The notes under the pieces: generated by a model | Database searches by the model: none | What the model was told of the DNA's origin: nothing | What the model saw: only the letters and a program-made list of their open reading frames with translations | Part shown: one piece after another, positions 11,685-24,112 of the stretch | Layout of the letters: each line of letters begins with the position of its first letter | Numbering within the stretch: position 1 is the first letter of the stretch | Translations under genes and position numbers: made by a program | Assembly (NCBI GenBank): GCA_004369085.1 | Contig: ML210280.1 | Span: forward strand, 2,327 to 66,326 | DNA: 64,000 nucleotides | Reading direction: 5' to 3' | Source: Coprinopsis marcescibilis | Lineage: Eukaryota > Basidiomycota > Agaricomycetes > Agaricales > Psathyrellaceae

Positions 11685-13440
11685 AATTTGATTGGCTACA
11701 GCACAACCCAGAAGAATATGTAGATGGGTAATAAATTTAACATGCTTTACTGTCGTGAAGTTATCCCCACCGCGAGCCCAAGCCGGACATACAGGCTACG
11801 ATAACATTGTATTTGTGTCTACCTGACTTGTACCTTGCCAGTGTAAGGCGCTTCTTCGAGCTACTGGTTAGAAGAGTCAAATCCAAAGCCAATCTCACAC
11901 CACCCTCCTTTGGGTTCTCGAACGTTGTTGTCTTGAACAGAGCACTAGTCAAAGTGCTTAGGTGATGCGTACCCACAAGCTTTCCCAAGAGCCGATATCA
12001 TCGACATTAACCCAGCCTCAAGCTAGCCTCATGGCCGTCGTCTGCAAGTGCTCACTGCGTTACGGCGCCATAGCCGACCCCATCCCGGATGAAGCGTTTC
12101 TCCTGAGCCCTTGTTCAACCCACTTGTATTTCCATTCACTTACACATCCTTATCCAAAGAAGTATGGGGAGTAGTCGGAGTAACATTAGCTCCAAACCCA
12201 GTGTGTACTGTTAGTACTTGAGTACATACAGCATGGTACAGAATCATTCAGACTCATCTCTCCGAGAATTTGACATCCTGTTAGAATATTCTGGTCAATC
12301 TAGCCACTTTGAGGATCAAGAATATAAATCTGGGTGTCCTATCGGCTTCAGCAGCGGTTATGCGGAAATAGAATCAAGGCTTTCGCGGAAAGAAAGCGTC
12401 CCAAATTTGTTGTTTGCCGACCCCAGCGGCGAAAGTTCCCGCTTTTCCGTCAAGTAATTACGACATACATGTGTTGGTCGCACTTGTAACCCGAATATCG
12501 CCTTCAGAATGCTTTTCTATGGCCTCGAGGCTTAGTTCAAACCAAGTTCTCAGCTTTCCATTCACGCCGGGTGGTTGGAATGTACTAGGTGAGCACTGAG
12601 TAGTCACAAAGGCTAAATGCTGGAACCCAGGCTTAAGGACCCTCGCTTTGAGTCCTTTTGGAAATTACCGCCTGAAGTCGCCATCAAAACACCTCAACGC
12701 TCTTCCACTGGCAAGTTACATGTGCCAAGATATCAATTCACTGGCCATTTTGGGTGTCATATTCTTGAGCCCGTGGTTCAAGGAGCTTATGCAAACAGAA
12801 GCTTGAGAAGGCATGCACCGAAATGGACAGCAATGGAAGATCGCGATTTGACAGTTCCTTTCCATCGACATGACCCCGTTCTCCGAAGGTCTCATAAAGA
12901 GCTTCACGTCTTGTACACGCAGGGGACTTACCAGTCGATGCAGAACAGACATGCACACAAATCTTGCAGGAGTGCCCCCGTCGCGTGGGGTACGGTATTA
13001 TTGGATTTGAACTCCCCTGCCCCTCCTGCCCCTCTCAACCCCAATCCAGGCTTTGGAGTTGTTTTCTGGCCTAATTCGTCGCTTTATCAGCGATGGATCG
13101 AGCTGGTGGCACAAGCGCCGACTGATCATCATATGATACTTGGCCGATCCACCGCCATCCAGCCCCTTCCCTCCTTCTGAACCGACGGAATCGCAACTTT
13201 GCGTCGCGATGAGTTCAGTATAAGGTAGAAAAGCCTATCTTGGCAGTCAGAAAAGATATATCCAGAGCTTTCTGAGAAACCAAATGCGCCTTGCTCACCC
13301 TGGGATGTCAATGGGTCTCACGGACACTATCTAAATCACTACAGGCACCGTGCTATTACTGGTGTATATGTCCAATTTGGATTTATCAAAACGTCAACAG
13401 GAGCGCTGAACCTTGTTTACAACCCGTTTATATTTACCGG
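11685..13440. other. Intergenic, no supported gene
   Basis: About 1.8 kb. One ATG-initiated frame of 187 codons exists at 12617-13180 (plus strand), with Pro/His-rich composition and no recognisable domain. It could be chance and is not annotated as a gene. No repeats or RNA genes are seen. Confidence 0.4.
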
Positions 13441-13447
13441 TATATAA
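13441..13447 (+). promoter_or_regulatory. TATA box of DUF6534 gene A
   Basis: TATATAA, 159 bp upstream of the ATG at 13606. Confidence 0.4.
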
Positions 13448-13605
13448 TCGGACCGCCCAGCTGGGGGCTTCCCCTTTCGTCATCCCTGAGGCACATACAC
13501 AGACACAGGATTGTGATAAAAGAGGGTTGTGCTTTAGATATCCCGTTCTTCTGCTCCGCCCTCGCCCCAACGACTCTCGTTCCAACGACCACCCAGGCTA
13601 CAGAG

Positions 13606-15753
13606 ATGGCGTCCCCAGTTCAACTGACGACAACGTTTGGGGCAACGGCAATAGGGACATACTTGTCTGCGATGTGAGTCGTTGCCGGGCAGATATCGGC
13701 AAGATAAATCCCTAACGCTTCGAAGGATGTATGGCTTGACGGTCCATCAAACCTATCGCTATTATCGACGATATACGGGGGATAGGTGGACTATGAAGAC
13801 TTTGGTATGCGTCTTGGCCTCTTTGGTGAGGACCTTTGCTGAAAGGATGCTTGACTTTGCAGGTCACCGTCCTCTGGTCTGTGATTTAGCTGCCCCACAT
13901 CCGGATCTACCTGACCAGCTAGCGCAGGATTATCGATACCTTACAAACGGTCTTCTCGATGCACTTCAAGTATGTGGTGCCGATTGCTAGATAAACCACC
14001 GCTTACACTCCTGCAGCTATCATTATCTAGTAAATAATTATGACAACCCCGACGCACTCCTCACGAGCAATTGGTTTGTGTTTGTGGTACTTACTCACGG
14101 CCGTACACCGCTAACCTTCCCTTCAGGTCATTCCGAGTGCGTATAGCTACTCTCGTATATGCACATGTCGCTTATAGTATTTGCAAAGCTGGCCCTCTTG
14201 CTTATGGTGAGTACCAGCGTTCCTCTATTAAATGAACCCGCCTAATCATTGACAATGCTCCCAGGCGGGCCCTCCATTCATTTCTAACGCGTGAGTCTAT
14301 GTGGACTGTATTCTCCCTCGAGCCGCGGCTAAACGTACCATATAGCTTCTACGTTTCAAGATTATGGATCAGTAAGTGTGCCCAACCTCCACATATCACA
14401 GCGCCCCCAATGACGAAATTCTAGTCGGAATGCGGAGCATTGCATTGCTTGCAGGAATTGTAAGCCGTACGTTAGTAGATCTTCACATTAATCTCATATC
14501 GCTCCACGCTAGATGGCACTTGTCGCAACCAGATTCGGTAAGTTACATGTTTCTGACTGAGGCTGGGCGTTGGAGCTGACCCATAATCGATAATCCGTCA
14601 GCCTTTCAGATAGGCGAGTAGTGCTCAGTCATATCTTGTTTGCTATAGCTCATAGATAGTTTTATAGTCCTTGCGGTGCAATCGTATGTATATTTCTACA
14701 CATTTGGTATCTGTAGCTGACGCAGACAAATAGGTGGAGCAACCCCATATTCACGGAGTTCCAACGTTTCTCGGTGAGCTATTTCTAGCCTGTTGCTCCA
14801 ACTTTGCCCCATCTAATGATGATTGAAGTGGATGGTCAGGGCATACTGCGGAGCGTCTCTAACAGCAGACATAGTCTTGGCAGTTGCCTTCTGCTACACT
14901 CTCAACGTCAGACGGACGGGGTATAAGAGGTACCTCACGACCGTATTTGTCTATTTATGGCGCATAGTAACGACCATCACTTCCGTAGAACCGATTCGAA
15001 GATTGACCTTCTCATGATCTACACGATCAATACTGGGTCTCTGACAAGGTCTGTGCGCTTATCGTGAACTGTCCGAAGTCACACGCTGATAGATCATGCC
15101 TTAGTTTGATATGTCTACTGAGCTTGATGTCGGTGAGTTTGCTGTGACTGGTTGGCCTCGTGTAGAGTTGACACTTACGTATCCTATGCGGCCCGCTTAG
15201 CTTGTATTTTTGAGATCAGGCCTTGTGTATGTTGGCCTTCACGCCCTACTCGGAAAGCGTAAGACACATTGGGAACCATTTTTCGCGAACTATACTCACC
15301 CTTTTTCGTTGTTGCAGTCTATGTCAACACTGTGCTCGCCGTGTAAGCAACACTTCTCTTTTTTTTTCAAGGATTTCGTTGACAGATAGCTCTGTACTTG
15401 ACATAGCCTGAACTCCCGAAAGCCACGGAATAGGCGCGACGAGAACCTGTATGAGATTGCTGCATTCGAATCGTCCGATTCTCGCCCACGATCTGGGAAG
15501 ATCGTTTTCCGTAGGTCAGAAGTGGTACGTTACGGTCTTTGCTGAATTTGTCGTGGGTCTCGCGATTGAGCTTTCATGTCTCCAGGTTTCACCAATTGAC
15601 ATTCAGGGGATGATTCGTATCCATCATGAAACGAGCACTCACCGTGATATGTCAGACAGCTATCAGGTCTGTTTCGCACTCTATTTTGGTAATATTGTGT
15701 TCCCTTCCTAACCGAGCGACAGACAGCAAGCAGTGATCGCACTATCAGGCTAA
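13606..15753 (+). CDS. DUF6534 seven-transmembrane protein A
   Basis: A complete protein can be read only by joining about 22 small exons. Order of readable segments: MASPVQLTTTFGATAIG (TM1 start), MYGLTVHQTYRYYRR, VTVLW, IIDTLQTVFSMHF, YHYLVNNYDNPDALLTSNW, SFR, LALLLM, AGPPFISN, FYVSRLWI, IGMRSIALLAGI, MALVATRF, AFQIGD, FIVLAVQS, WSNPIFTEFQRFS, WMVRAYCGASLTADIV..RRTGYKR, TDSKIDLLMIYTINTGSLT, LYVNTVLAVLNSRKPR. This order and the LNSRK end of the last helix match the fungal DUF6534 family, predicted plasma-membrane seven-TM proteins of unknown function. Exons 3 (14 nt, 13863-13876) and 6 (10 nt, 14127-14136) are micro-exons. All joins are in phase, so the gene looks intact. The last intron is uncertain: stop at 15751-15753 if spliced, at 15709-15711 if retained. 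Paralogue: 18728-21084. Confidence 0.75.
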
Positions 15754-16261
15754 GCGAGTCGGACAAAGTGGAGAAGATGAATATCGACATTGAAAAAGCC
15801 TAATCATTGATGAAATGTGTATGCGAAACTTTCGTTGTACTACGAATCCGCCTCTTCCCCTACTTCGACCTTCTTCAGGGGCGGGTAAAATTGTATTATT
15901 TATCTTTGGCCTTAAATTTTCTGGAAGATCTAGTGGTACAAGGTTCATCAGAAGTATGTGACAGTCTTTACTTCCTCTGGACAATTTACAACTCATACGA
16001 ACATGCTTTCGCTGTGGCGGGCTCGAACTGGTGCTTCGGCAAGTGGTCCGCGGCGCTCGCACTTTCAAAATGATGCGCCCGCTCGGCAAAGACTCCAAGA
16101 CAGGGCGACAGCCAACTGAATCCAGATCATCTATATACTTGACCGGGGCCAAAATCGAATAGAATCCGAGATACGAAGCAAGCTCTTATTACTTGTGCTT
16201 GAAATAATACACCATTGATAATTGCATATGACCCACACCCACACACTGAGAGCGTAGGAGC
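15754..16261. other. Intergenic between convergent genes
   Basis: About 500 bp between the 3' ends of DUF6534 gene A and the DUF4360 gene. No gene, repeat or RNA is recognised. Confidence 0.4.
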
Positions 16262-17173
16262 TCAGCACTTCTTCCATACGAGGTCGCTTTCCTATATGTA
16301 TGCCAGTCAATACTGTACCAGTGGAGAATATGCGGCTCTGTACGTACCCATGAGCCTTTGACGGCAATAGAGCCCGATCCTTTCCTGTTCGCTGAGTTGC
16401 TAACACGAAGATCTGTGCTGATGACGACAATTCCGTCTCCACCACATGGGCTCCAATTGGCTGGTGACAAGTCGTTGACAAGAGTTGCGTCACCTGAAGC
16501 TAGCCTTAGTACATCAGGTCTCCTTTTATAAGGTTCGGCCTACCATTTCCTGGACCCGACACCGAGCTACTTCCAGAGCCCTCTTCGAGTTGTCCTTGGA
16601 CTAGGTTGAGGTGTGATCAGGCTTCGATCGCAATATTCGGGTGATTGAACTTACAATGAGACCTGCTAGTACTTGAAATGCTCACGCCAGAGTCAACGGA
16701 GTATGCCGCTTTAACCACGGCCTTGTCCAACGACACGGAGTATCCTTCAGGGATTCTGCATTAAGTGTCAGTAACGTATTCAAACGTAAAGGAGATCGAC
16801 GTGTATGGGCGCTCAACTTACTGGACGTTGAGAGTTACGGCACAGTTCTTTCGTCCTGCCGCAATCGAGATTCCGGGTCCAGCTTCAGCCTTGAAGTTGC
16901 TGACGCGTACTCGAATCTTCCTGAGGTTATCTGAAGAACATACGTAAGGTTGGTGCCGCCGATAAAAGTACGACTGTACGTACTGTCGACCTCTGCTTCT
17001 GCAGTTCCAGGTACGCATCCGGTTCCAATCACCCCGACTTTGGTACTAAGAACAGCGTATCAGCAAAAGAAAAATGGGGATGTGCATGTCGCGTACACTG
17101 TGAGAGTAGTGGCAGCAACATTCAAGGCCAGGAAGCAGATGGCAAGGTAGAGTCTGAGGCTTGCAGAAACCAT
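16262..17173 (-). CDS. Secreted DUF4360-family protein
   Basis: Minus-strand gene from ATG 17173 to TGA 16262-16264. Its signal sequence is MVSASLRLYLAICFLALNVA. The joined exons read TKVGVIGTGCVPGTAEAEVD, then NNLRKIRVRVSNFKAEAGPG, ISIAAGRKNCAVTLNVQ, IPEGYSVSLDKA, later SPANWSPCGGDGIVVIS, DLRVSNSANRKGSGSIAV and finally ESDLVWKKC before the stop. The GTGCxPGT start, the GPG...RKNC block, the WSPCGG segment and the terminal WKKC are the hallmarks of DUF4360 secreted proteins, cysteine-containing and of unknown function in fungi. Six short introns, all GT-AG, join in phase, for example 17046-17096. It lies between the two DUF6534 genes. No frameshift is seen. Confidence 0.82.
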
Positions 17174-17250
17174 GGCGAGCTAAGTTTGGTCGAGTGGGTA
17201 GGTAGGAGAAAGTCGAGCGGTGATGATGTTTAGACACTTGCAAGGACGGA
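17174..17250. other. 5' flank of the DUF4360 gene
   Basis: Short leader region between the TATA box and the ATG of the minus-strand gene. Confidence 0.35.
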
Positions 17251-17257
17251 ATTTATA
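17251..17257 (-). promoter_or_regulatory. TATA box of the DUF4360 gene
   Basis: CTATAAAT on the minus strand, about 80 bp upstream of the ATG at 17173. Confidence 0.45.
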
Positions 17258-17930
17258 GTTGCACCATATACATTAGCACTGCCATTCAAGCAGCATTCCC
17301 CGGGCGAGAAGAAGCTTTAATTGATGTACGAGGGTAAAAAGTTTGTTTGTCGGAGAATCATTGGCAGTTCCTGGCTTCGGGCGTTGACCACGCCGTCTCA
17401 AATTCCACTCAATATCCAACTTTTTATCCACGCGTGGTCTTCGGTGAGTACTCATGATGCCCAGTCCACCTCGCTGCATTGTTGCATACCGCATGTTGGG
17501 TCGGGACATACTATTTCTGTCGCGACCATGGGTCGTGCACCGTCTCACATTCGTGGTTAGAACGCCCGTGCAAGGCATCCACGAGGCGAGAACCACGGGA
17601 GATATCACTTAGGAACATGGAGGTACATTTAAATGCATGCAAAGCCAGTCGATCTTGATTACAGAGTCTTGAAAGAGCCAGGGACAGAGCTTATTTATTA
17701 GCATCGCCGCGTGCCTTTCTCACACATCACAGAGGCGGGGTTAGTGTGAGGCTGACCGTCTAACAAAAGAAAGCCCACATCTCAGAAGATACACTCCAGT
17801 ACGACGCATCGCTCAGCTGCTGGATTTGTCACCACCCGGACGGTACACGAGAGTGGCTTTCAGAATAACCCAGCATCATCGACTCGGACTGTCGTCACCG
17901 GGGCAATATTACCAAGTGCCCCTGTCGGGT

Positions 17931-18021
17931 GCCCGCCGGGCGCATCAACAATTGATGCGTAACTAGACTTCGGCGTTCGCCGAAACATATCCCCGCCCGC
18001 CCTTAAAAGCCCATTGTGGGC
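17931..18021. repeat. Cluster of four short perfect inverted repeats
   Basis: Four palindromic arms follow each other within 91 bp: GCCCG-C-CGGGC (17931-17941), an 8 bp stem with a 3 nt loop CGCATCAA-CAA-TTGATGCG (17941-17959), TTCGGCG-TT-CGCCGAA (17969-17984) and GCCCA-TTG-TGGGC (18009-18021). The cluster is in the divergent intergenic region between the DUF4360 and second DUF6534 genes. It could be protein-binding operators, cruciform-forming DNA or chance; the sequence alone does not decide. The rest of 17258-18652 shows no gene. Confidence 0.6.
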
Positions 18022-18652
18022 GCTGGAACGCCGCATCACAATAAGTATGAGGGATACGCGAAGAGCTTGACACTTTGCTGCTGCTTATCTTAGGCATATT
18101 TTATAAGAGGCCACATTTGCGACTGCTCAGACTTCCGAAAAACATGGGCGCCGCTCGACGGCGGTCCCTTTATTGACTCTGTGAAAAATAAACAAACCAA
18201 CAGGGTACAAACAAACAAATTACGGCGTTAACCGGACTTGTTGTCCGGGCAGGCAGCATCAATCTCGACCAAGCTCCGCCTGAACGAGTTTATTCTTCGA
18301 CATATCTTGTTGGGACTCCAGGGAAATGTCCTCGCCAATATCAGTTATGAATCTTATGATTCACATCGTGTTTATAAATGTGAATGGATGCGGGGCACAG
18401 GCCCAAACATCGCAACTACCACAGCACGGTCAGGCTGATAACGGTACAAGGCGGACCAATTCTCGTTTGCAGGGAGGTCTACGGATTCTCGGTATGTGAC
18501 TGTATCATCTTGTTTTGCGGATCCTATACCTTATGCCCGTTCGAAAGCATGAAACAATGGAACCGCCCTTGACAATAAATGGGGCAAGGCTCGGGTGCCA
18601 CTGCAAGCCACTGTGGTTTCCCTATTGTTCGGCAACTGCTGTGCGGGCGTCG

Positions 18653-18658
18653 TATATA
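18653..18658 (+). promoter_or_regulatory. TATA box of DUF6534 gene B
   Basis: TATATA, about 75 bp upstream of the ATG at 18728. Confidence 0.45.
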
Positions 18659-18727
18659 GGGTGGGGCCCCACACACCGCCGACTCCGAATCCACCACTCA
18701 AACATTCTCGCGACTTCCTCAAGACCA

Positions 18728-21084
18728 ATGTCTTCTACCGACCCCGATTCCACTGTGCCCAGAGAGGTTCAGCGACTCCCGATGACCATAGGGGCAATCC
18801 TAATAGGAACAATGCTCGCATCGATGTACGTATTATAGTGACCGTCTCTTGACCCAATTGACTTGCTCACTTTCGGTTTTCCTTTCGCTATCCCCAGTCT
18901 TTATGGGTACACCTGCTACTTAACATATCGATATTCCCGACACTACAAGCGGGATAAAATAGGGTTCAAGATCTTCGTGCGTCTCTTTCTTTGTGCTCGG
19001 TGTCGTACTGGGTTGATGGGCTGTTGAGTAGGTTGGGGCGCTATGGCTAGTTGACACACTCCACACTGTGTTTTCTATGCATCTCTGGTGAGACTGGTAT
19101 TCGAATAGATCCATGGACAACGACCTGACTTATGCAATTTTGAAGCTACGACTATCTGGTGACCAACTACTTCAACCCTGCAGCTCTAGAAACTATCGTA
19201 TGGTACGCCGTGTCCCGATTACCTTTGGCTTCCCGTGTCTGATACAACTCCGATACGTGGCTAGGTCACTCCAGGTATGAACTCCATCTGTTTGGCTCAA
19301 AGGATGCACTGATTAAAGAGAATTTTCTCGCGTTTTAGGCATCCCTTTTTGTCTCTGTGCGTTCGGATTGTCTGTAAATGTTCTAGCTTCGACCTAACTA
19401 TTTTGATAGGCCCTTGCACCCCTGCTATCGAATGGGTCCGTTTTCCTACCACTGATCTTTTGCCCTCGTCTCATCCTATATTACCTAGGTTCTATCTAAG
19501 CCGGCTTTTCATTAGTGAGTCGCTGCATCTAAGCGTATTGAATCTATCTCAGTGATTCCTATAGTTGGTCAGCGGAACATTTTCTTGATTGCAGGACTAG
19601 TAAGTGCTTTGAAGGGGATGGTACAAGGCTATATTCTGACCATGATTATATAGGCATTACTCGTCATCTCGCGTCTCGGTATGGGCTATCCCTCGTTCTT
19701 GCATCCGAATACATTCTTATCATCGTCGTTATCACTGCGCAATAGGACTGGAATTCAGTGAGTCTTGATGTTTACTTGTACTCGGGGTTCCCGGGAATGC
19801 TGACGTCTGGTTTTATTGATAGGTTTCGCCATCCTTTCGTATGTGTCGCAGCATTACCTCATCCGTGTATATTTCCTAATTCGCCGTTCAAGATTCATTC
19901 ACCCGAGATGGGTCGACCTTCTGAAGTTCAACGTAAGAGGCTTAATCTATAGTTTTGATCAAAACTAATGCTTGGGTTTCGAAGTTCCTCGTTAAGGCCT
20001 TTTGTTCGATTTCCACTGCCGCAGATGTGGGCCTTTCCATCCTGGTATGCTGGTATCTGCATAGAGGCAGGACCGGATATGAGCGGTAAGTGGCTATGGG
20101 CTATGATGTGTAGTTTCTCGAGCTAATCGGAGTTGTATTCTTTCAGCACGGACGATACCATCGATCTGGTGATCGCGTACACATTCAGTACCGGTCTGCT
20201 TACTGGGTACGCTCTTTCCTTCTGCTTCAGCTATTGCATCGCTGACTGCAACGATGCGTGGCGCCACAGAATTACCTGTTTTATCAGCCTTTTAGCGGTA
20301 TGTGCGATTTCTGTTGTCCATGCAAGGACCCTGATTCAATGTCTTTGAAGGTCTTCCTCAGTCTAGGCCTCGTTGACCTGGCCGTGCATGCCATTTTGGG
20401 AAAACGTAAGTTTTGGAGCTTGAGACTCTCCAGCGGACTTAACCTGACGAAATGTTTACATCTAGTCTACGTCAATTCCGTCCTCGCAGTGTACGTTCTT
20501 ATTCCTCCGAATATGACATAGATGCTAACTATTACATCTAGCCTCAACTCCCGCAAGTCCCATCGAACCAAACCGGAGTCCTCGATCTATGAAGCTACGA
20601 CCCTCGGAATGTCGGAGGAGCAAGAGAAACTGGTTTCATCGAGGGCCAGTGCATATACGGCGACTGGAACGTTCATGGGTGCCCCATACGCAGCTGCTAC
20701 TGACGTATTTGGCCGAGGATCGGTGTCGTCTTACCATGTTAGCGTCCCGACCGAAGAGGTGCGTTGCATTATTCGTTGAGCTACTTCCAGTTTACTAACT
20801 CTCACATAATCATTGTCTGGGTGATACAGATGAGATCTCCCCAAACCTCGACATTCAAGCCAGCTTATAGTCCGGTGCTTAGTCCTAGAGAAGTGGACGA
20901 ACTGAAGGAACTTTTGTCGGAGGTGAGCGTTGCAGTTTCTTGGGCTTGATCGGCGTATCTGATTTGGATGGAACTTCATTAGCGTGCTTCTAAGCGTGGT
21001 TCGAAGGTCTCAAAGCGCGATAAGAGCGTCGATTTCTGCCCTCCGTTCGTCCCTCCCGCTGCGCCCTATGCATATGCTTCTTGA
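18728..21084 (+). CDS. DUF6534 seven-transmembrane protein B
   Basis: Start ATG 18728 (MSSTDPDSTVPREVQRLPMT), stop TGA 21082-21084. About 21 exons join in phase: LYGYTCYLTYRYSRHY, VGALWLVDTLHTVFSMHL, CYDYLVTNYFNPAALE, SLQ (10 nt exon 19265-19274), ASLFVS, ALAPLLSNG, FYLSRLFI, IGQRNIFLIAGL, ALLVISRL, GLEF (12 nt exon), SFAILS, FIHPRWVDLLKFN, FLVKAFCSISTAADVGLS, RTGYERTDDTIDLVIAYTF, LYVNSVLAVLNSRKSHR, then a hydrophilic cytoplasmic tail ending PPAAPYAYAS. It aligns exon by exon with gene A and belongs to the same fungal DUF6534 family of predicted seven-TM proteins of unknown function. It lacks the intron that gene A has inside the VTVLW/IIDTL segment. The tail differs completely from gene A, so the copies are old or the tails evolve fast. 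No inactivating change is seen. Confidence 0.78.
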
Positions 21085-21383
21085 TCTTTCCTTTCTTTGA
21101 TTCTACGACTGCTACTTTATGACCAGACGAAATTTGAAACGAGCGAGCGCATCTAAACGAATCACGACTCACTGTATATCATCGCATTTCACAACACGGA
21201 CTCTGAACCATATACCACAGTTACCTTCATACCCTTTGTGATATTTACATACGGCCTTTGGCTCTAATGTTACTTTATTTTATCGTTACTATCAAACTCG
21301 GGCTCAACAATAAAACATTCAGAATAAAGGTCGTGCATTAGTCAGCCTAGACTGGCAAGCCAACTCGAGTGTATTGGATACCC
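21085..21383. other. Intergenic between convergent genes
   Basis: About 300 bp shared 3' region of DUF6534 gene B (plus) and DUF1996 gene 1 (minus). Nothing else is recognised. Confidence 0.4.
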
Positions 21384-23120
21384 TCAATGAGATCCGGGGA
21401 TCGAGTCGCAGAATGGCATTCCCGCAGGTCGACCAGTTTTGCCTGGGTGGCAGACGGGCCAGGGTGGGACGACTGCAGCGGGCGCAACAGTCGGAGTGGG
21501 GATTTCTACTGTCGTGGACGGGGCACTGTTGCAACCTGGCACTGGAGTTGCGGAATCAGGACCTGCTTGAATTGGGTTGCATCCGGGAAGGCTGGGAAGA
21601 TCTATAGGACGAAAGGTTTGATGCGGTGTCAGTGGGCGTTATGAATTTGGGCGAGAGGGAGGACGGAGGACGGGAGGAACGCACACTCATTTTCGACGAT
21701 CTCGGGTACTTTGGCGGGGAGGAGACAGTTGTTCATTTTATGGATATCTTGGACTGTCAGTGCGGGGCAGTTGGTTGGGATTCCTTCGCCTCCATAGCAA
21801 GTGTCCATGGCTCGTTGGAGAGCATCGCCTTCCCAGCCGAAGATGTAGTCTGCGTGCTGTCCGTATCCGGTGCTGTCATTCGGTCACGGTGTGGGTTTGT
21901 GCAAAAGGGATAGATTGGCTGCACGTACGGATCGCCCATGCTGAAGACGAAGGGTTGCGTTCCGTCTTTGGGCCAGAGGGATTCCTGGTTGAATTGGCGA
22001 GTGTCCCAGACGATTTCGAGGAAGAGGATTGGGGTGCGGATGGGATGGCTGGTTGGGCAATTGGGGGCAAAAAAGCCGCCGACTGGGTGGGCCATGTGGC
22101 TCTGTAGGGTGATGTTTGTTGTGCGAAAGACAGATAGAGTTGGTGGTACGCACCTCGTGGTCTGGCGAATCCAGATTCACGCCGTCCCAGCAGCTGAATG
22201 TTGAGAAGAGTTTGAAATTGGGGTATCGCGAGTAGGGTAAGGGGAGTGGCTTACGAAGGGAAGTAGATGTTTGACCGGATGCCACCTGAACACATCTTGT
22301 TCGGGAACTCGAACGTATCGGGCGGGGCTCCAGGGACGTTGTTTCCGGGATTGGACCCATCGAAGCATCTGAAGGTGTTGGCTGTTGCGTCAGTGCTTCC
22401 GGGAGCGAATGCGTTGCGGCGGAGATTTGGATGTCCAACGCGCATGCGGAAACCCTGTGTCCTTGTTAGGTAACGTATTTTTATACTATAGAGCTTGGAG
22501 GGTGCGTACCTTGGAGAAAACGGTGAAGTTGGTTGGTGGCTGGAAGTAGTACACGGTCATTCCTCCAGACTGTAAACCAGGACCTGTGTTGTGGTTCGCC
22601 ATTTGGGGTACCTACAGAAAGGTGATCAGTTGTTGGGGTACTGGAAAGGGGGTGAAATGAGGGGTACACGAAGGAATGTTCCATTGGGATGCTTAAAGTA
22701 GAGGACAGCGGTCCAGTAGTTGGATTTATCCTCCACGAATCTGCAGGTGGTACATGTCGCAAGTTTGCTTATGTCCCCTCTCGCGGGGTTCATGTCAATG
22801 TCAAATCTAGAGGTGCTCTGCTTTAGTGGATACCTCCGAGTACTTTAAAAATACGTACGCATTCTGCCCAGAAAAGCACGGTCAGAACCAGAATGACTGA
22901 ATTGTAGAAAGACATACCCCGCCGACAATCTGATGGAGATGAGGAGAAACCTGACCTGGAGTGACGAGTCTGTCTTTATGGTTAGTATCGACTATTCTGA
23001 GTGGTAAATGCAGACTAACGGGTCAAATCTCTCCGTAACGAGCTGGGAACACGGAAGCCTGAGCTGGGCTCGTGCAAGCGTCCAAGTCGTTAGTATGACG
23101 ATCGTCGTGACAAGCCTCAT
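21384..23120 (-). CDS. Secreted DUF1996 protein, copy 1
   Basis: Minus-strand gene from ATG 23120 to TGA 21384-21386. Signal peptide [18 protein letters not shown] is followed by [124 protein letters not shown] and a Pro/Thr-rich C-terminus. The HxHQIVGGNAF start, the [15 protein letters not shown] block and CWDG.NLDS.DH.SHMAHP are diagnostic of DUF1996, an extracellular fungal family of unclear function. A 5 nt exon AATGC (22859-22863) encodes the NA of GGNAF and is shared with copy 2. The donor after DHE is canonical GTGCGT here. The gene is transcribed divergently from copy 2. Confidence 0.87.
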
Positions 23121-24112
23121 ATCGGGATACGTTCAGGACAGGGAGAGCGAGCCCAAATAAATCTAGATGTCTTTCAAAAGCTATGCAGCTTGCTGGTAAT
23201 CGATTGTCCCGCTAGAAGTCGGGAAGTAGCATGGCACGTTCTGATAAGTTTGGATGGATGCCTGCGTGATCAAGTTATGAAGGTGTCAAATGCTTCGAGG
23301 AGCTTGGAAGCTCGCATACCAATATAATGTTGGCTACCAAGAGTTGGAAATCCACCAGGAACCAGCGAGAATTGTCCGATTCACGATTTCGAAGTTGAGA
23401 AGAGCGGGAGAATACTGACTTCTACTCCATCTCATTGGACGTTGGAGATACAACAACAGTAGATTCCGTCTAGAGTAGGCTGTTTGGATTGGACTATACA
23501 AAGGTATAGCATTTGCCCGGGCTGGCCTTGCGATGCTTCCAGTGCATGTTCGTCGAGAAATCGCGGTGTTGTGTTGGTTCGAACCCAAGCTTTGCCAATG
23601 CCATTGGGCTTGGCATCGTCGGATCACGGAATAGATGACTCACCATTCGGAGTTTGCCGAACACAGCCCCTCATTCGCCTCTGAGGCAGGCTCGAAACCT
23701 TTTTCTGGTTAGTCAACGAGAATACAGCGTCTCGCTTCCTCTTATCATGAATCCCAGCCCTTAATTTCCATGCCACTGCAACCTAATGCCGAACCTACTA
23801 GACAGAAAAAAAACTGTCATGAGGCATTTTGTCTGATCGAGAGATCCATCTCAATGATCTGCCACGCCAACGGACGAACTTCGCAACCTGCTTCGACACT
23901 CTATGAATAGCTTCATTCAGTACTCGCCTTTGCCACAGTGGTACAGAAATAGTTCGTTGGATATATTCCTCCGATGTTCTCCACACCACGAGGCACCTCA
24001 AGATAACGGGGATTCCATTCTCCTCTGGACAAACTTATTTCCATTGGTTCTTAAAATCGCCACCTCAAGTTTTCCCTTGTGATTGCAATTCACAGCGTTT
24101 CTGAACAGTATC
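23121..24112. promoter_or_regulatory. Shared divergent promoter region of the DUF1996 pair
   Basis: 992 bp between the two start codons. No convincing TATA box or long inverted repeat was found, and no gene is seen. Head-to-head placement means both promoters must lie here, which could allow co-regulation (inference). Confidence 0.4.

Noticed and set aside
12617..13180. 187-codon plus-strand frame with ATG
   Set aside because: No recognisable domain, signal, introns or conserved motif; could be chance.
17273..17608. Minus-strand frame upstream of the DUF4360 gene
   Set aside because: No coding character, and it overlaps the position of the promoter.
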